DNA of 7,749 nucleotides. Origin: CAYSIX01 sp964431205 (GTDB lineage Bacteria; Planctomycetota; Phycisphaerae; Phycisphaerales; Phycisphaeraceae). Both the position numbers and the translations under genes were made by a program. The notes under the pieces were generated by a model that saw only the letters and a list, made by a program, of their open reading frames with translations, searched no databases and had not been told where the DNA came from. Positions 5,520-7,749 of the stretch are shown here, piece by piece. Location: NCBI GenBank assembly GCA_964431205.1, contig CAYSIX010000197.1, forward strand, positions 1 through 7,749, read 5' to 3'. Within the stretch, counting starts at the first letter, position 1, and every line of letters begins with the position of its first letter.

Positions 5520-7661
5520 ATGAGCGCTGAGAGACCCACTCCGCCCGCCGCTGCTGCCGCGCCCCACACCGATCAGGTGCTTAACCTGGTCAACGAGCTG
5601 GAAGACAAGCTCGAGGCGCTCAAGCAGTGGCAGCGCCAGAGCGACGACCACGCCGAATCGCTGCGACAGCAGGCGATCGAGATCGACCGCCGCGAGGCCG
5701 AGCTGCAGAGCCTGGGCTCGGAGCTGAGCCAGCGCAAGGAGCAGGTGGACCAGGCGTGGCAGGCGGTCAACGAGCAGAAGGAGCTGCTGACCCAGCGGCA
5801 GCAGGACCTGGACGGCGACCGCGCCGAGCTCGACGAGCAGCGTGAGCAGATCGCCGCGCAGCAGCAGCAGCTCGAGGCCCAGAGCGAAGCGCTGCTGCGG
5901 CAGCGGTCGGAGCTGGAGCAGGAATCGCAACGGCTCGAGGGGCTGCGGGAAGAGCTCGAGGGTCAGAGGCGGGGCTTGGCCGAGTCGCGGGCGGCGTTCG
6001 AGCAGGCCCAGGCGCAGTTCGAGGCGGCGCGTGCCGAGGTCGAGGCGGCGCGGGAGCAGAACGACGAGGCGCGGGCGACGCTGCTGCTGGAGAAGCAGCG
6101 GCTGGAGACCGACCGGGTGGACGTGCGTCTGCGCGAGCAGGCGATCCAGGCGCAGCAGGAGCAGTTGGACAAGCTGCGTCGCCGGCTGGCGGAGGAGACG
6201 GCGCAGGCGGGCGGGATGGCCGACGAAGCGCGGCAGAACCAGGACGCGTGGGCGGAGGTCGAAGCGCGTCGCCGGGAGCTGAACGAGCGTGAGCGGCAGC
6301 TCGAGAGCGTGCGTGCGGAGCTGGAGGAGCGGCGTGCGGAGGTGCAGCGTCAGCAGGAGCACCTGGCGCAGCGGACGGAGGAGGTCGAGCGGCGTGCGTA
6401 CGAGCTGGAGCAGCGTGCGGGTCAGGCGGAATCGGCCGACGCCGCGGTCGGCGAGGTCGATCCGCAGCGTGAGGCGCAGCTCCGCCAGTGGGCCGAGCAG
6501 CTCAAGCAGAAGGCGGTCGAGCTGGACGCGCGGTCGCAGGAGCTGGACCGGCGGGTGCACTCGATCGACGAGCAGTGGAACGAGCTGGACGAGATGCAGC
6601 GGGAGCTGGACCGCCAGCGTGCGGAGCTGGAGTCGCGCGGGGGCGTCGCGTCGCCGAGCGAGGACGGTGCGGCGGCGTCGGGGTCGGCCGGTCCCGTGGA
6701 CGAGCAGCTGCGGCTGAAAGAGCAGGCGCTGGACAAGCGTGCGGCGGACCTGCAGGCGGAGAAGGACCGGTTCACGGAGCGGAGCCGACGGCTCAAGCAC
6801 GTGCAGCAGATCCTGGCCAACCGTCGGCACAAGCTGCGTCGGTACCTGCACCTGCTGCGGGACTACCGCAAGCAGTTGGAGCAGAAGCGTCAGGAGCTGG
6901 TGGCGCAGAGCAGCGGGACGGGGAACCTGAACAAGGAGCGTCAGATGCTGGCCGAGGTGCGTCAGTTCCTCGAGGCCAGCGAGGCGGAGATGGTCGAGCG
7001 GTGGGCGACGCGCAAGGCGTTGAGCGTGGTGACGGGGGCGGTGTTCACGATGGTGCTGCTGGCGGCGGTGTGCTGGTTCGCGGGCCAGCAGATCGTCAAG
7101 CCGGTGTGGGCGGCGTCGATGGCGTTCGAGACGCCCAAGCCGGCGGGCGAGTCGGGCGTGTCGGCGGCGCAGTGGCTGCGTGAGCAGGTGGACGCGGCGG
7201 TGAGCGAGCCGGTGGCGCGCGAGGCGATGAACCAGCTCGAACAGCAACGACTACGCCTGTACCCGAATCTGACGGCGTTCCGCCAGGACCTGCGTCAGAA
7301 CCTGGAAGTGCAGGGCCAGCCCGGCCGGCTCGAGATGCGGTACCGCAGCACGGACCGCGAGCACGTCACGACCGTGCTCGAAGCGGTCGGCAAGGCCTAC
7401 CACGGCTACCGCCTCTCGATCGAACGCACCGCCGACGCCGAGGCGGACGCGGCCAAGACCGCCATTCAGAAGCCCGCGGCACGGATCGAGCGGCCGATCG
7501 AGGACCATCGCCTGATCGTCTCGGGCATCGCGTTCGGCGGGACGTGCGTGCTCGCCCTGATCGTCGCCGTGATCATGCGGGCGTGGCTGAGGCGGGTGCA
7601 GCGCGTGATCGACGCCGACTCCAACCCGCAGCTCGCGGCGCTGGACAACCCCACGATGTGA
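5520..7661 (+). CDS. Long cytoplasmic coiled coil fused to a Wzz/PCP-like membrane-periplasm-membrane module
   Basis: A 713-residue protein with no named family for the whole. Residues about 19-490 are almost uninterrupted Glu/Gln/Arg/Leu/Ala heptads, broken by flexible linkers near 230-233 (AGGMA), 300-315 and 374-393 (Gly/Ser/Ala-rich). The first transmembrane helix (about 501-521) follows Arg/Lys-rich sequence and the second (about 666-686) precedes RAWLRRVQR, so both ends should be cytoplasmic. The enclosed 140 residues resemble a polysaccharide co-polymerase (Wzz) domain: a beta-strand start after helix 1 (VWAASMAFE), LREQVDAAVSEPVAREAM, FRQDLRQNLEVQ, then LEMRYRSTDREHVTTVLEAVGKAY. A Pro-containing stretch (KPAARIERP, 651-659) precedes helix 2, as in PCP proteins. 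The only cysteines seen are in the membrane helices (518, 676). ATG 5520 is the sole nearby in-frame start and lacks a Shine-Dalgarno; the upstream open frame is only antisense to the ABC gene. A role in envelope polysaccharide export or as a membrane-attached scaffold is inference. Confidence 0.85.
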   Translation: MSAERPTPPAAAAAPHTDQVLNLVNELEDKLEALKQWQRQSDDHAESLRQQAIEIDRREAELQSLGSELSQRKEQVDQAWQAVNEQKELLTQRQQDLDGDRAELDEQREQIAAQQQQLEAQSEALLRQRSELEQESQRLEGLREELEGQRRGLAESRAAFEQAQAQFEAARAEVEAAREQNDEARATLLLEKQRLETDRVDVRLREQAIQAQQEQLDKLRRRLAEETAQAGGMADEARQNQDAWAEVEARRRELNERERQLESVRAELEERRAEVQRQQEHLAQRTEEVERRAYELEQRAGQAESADAAVGEVDPQREAQLRQWAEQLKQKAVELDARSQELDRRVHSIDEQWNELDEMQRELDRQRAELESRGGVASPSEDGAAASGSAGPVDEQLRLKEQALDKRAADLQAEKDRFTERSRRLKHVQQILANRRHKLRRYLHLLRDYRKQLEQKRQELVAQSSGTGNLNKERQMLAEVRQFLEASEAEMVERWATRKALSVVTGAVFTMVLLAAVCWFAGQQIVKPVWAASMAFETPKPAGESGVSAAQWLREQVDAAVSEPVAREAMNQLEQQRLRLYPNLTAFRQDLRQNLEVQGQPGRLEMRYRSTDREHVTTVLEAVGKAYHGYRLSIERTADAEADAAKTAIQKPAARIERPIEDHRLIVSGIAFGGTCVLALIVAVIMRAWLRRVQRVIDADSNPQLAALDNPTM

Positions 7662-7683
7662 GAGGCGGCGCCGGTCCGTACTC

Positions 7684-7749
7684 AAGCCGCGACCTGAGCG
7701 GCAGCGAAGGCCCGGGTCCGACCCGTCGCAGGCGCTCAGGGTACGGCTT
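7684..7749. other. Long imperfect hairpin downstream of the coiled-coil gene, possible terminator or structured RNA
   Basis: Starting 23 bases after the TGA, AAGCCG (7684-7689) pairs with CGGCTT (7744-7749). After a three-base internal loop, CCTGAGCG (7693-7700) pairs with CGCTCAGG (7733-7740). Further in, GCGA (7704-7707) pairs with TCGC (7726-7729), and CGGGT (7713-7717) pairs with ACCCG (7721-7725) around a CCG loop. The outer arm reaches the last base of the window, so the stem may extend and a T-tract may or may not follow. Bases 7662-7683 hold nothing I recognise. Confidence 0.5.

Noticed and set aside
5433..7247. Very long minus-strand open frame opposite the coiled-coil gene, continuing from the ABC ATPase frame
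   Set aside because: Its codons lie exactly opposite the sense codons, so a stop would need sense TTA, CTA or TCA, which this GC-rich gene avoids. The translation is low-complexity Leu/Arg/His with no domain, and the ABC protein has a natural start at 5432.
7684..7749. Signal recognition particle RNA, RNase P RNA or tRNA at the window edge
   Set aside because: The diagnostic SRP tetraloop region (GGAAGCAGCC), RNase P conserved blocks and tRNA T-arm/D-arm signatures are absent.

Overview
The window is GC-rich DNA with strong G/C preference at third codon positions. It carries five complete genes on the minus strand, flanked by the 3' end of one plus-strand gene and one complete plus-strand gene. 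The organism is probably a planctomycete, perhaps Phycisphaerae-like. This is inference, resting on base composition, a TTTCGAG-type heptamer repeat between genes, and a membrane-anchored charged protein with a C-terminal motif of a type I recall from that phylum. No rRNA or other marker is present. A run of ten Ns marks this as draft or metagenomic assembly.

Layout: positions 1-949 hold the C-terminal part of Mfd (transcription-repair coupling factor) on the plus strand, with an assembly gap that breaks its frame. It converges, across 12 bases, on a minus-strand block read from 5432 down to 962: an FecE/HmuV/BtuD-type ABC transporter ATPase, an unrecognised single-pass membrane protein with a long disordered charged body, a YmdB-like macrodomain protein (ADP-ribose chemistry), a zinc-dependent dehydrogenase of the LgoD/RspB/IdnD type, and a short-chain dehydrogenase very like gluconate 5-dehydrogenase (IdnO). 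Gaps in this block are 53, 44, 68 and 1 bases. The last two genes are almost certainly translationally coupled and probably form a two-step oxidation/reduction route for a sugar acid such as L-idonate or L-galactonate. Whether the whole block is one operon is unproven.

Divergent from the ABC gene, across 87 bases, positions 5520-7661 encode the most unusual protein here: about 490 residues of cytoplasmic coiled coil followed by a membrane-periplasm-membrane module resembling the Wzz/PCP chain-length-determinant fold. Downstream, the last 66 bases of the window fold into a long imperfect hairpin.

No CRISPR array, insertion sequence, tRNA or rRNA was seen. The main candidate for something undescribed is the coiled-coil/Wzz fusion. 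Secondary points are the heptamer repeat overlapping the macrodomain stop codon, the terminal hairpin, and the uncharacterised membrane protein.
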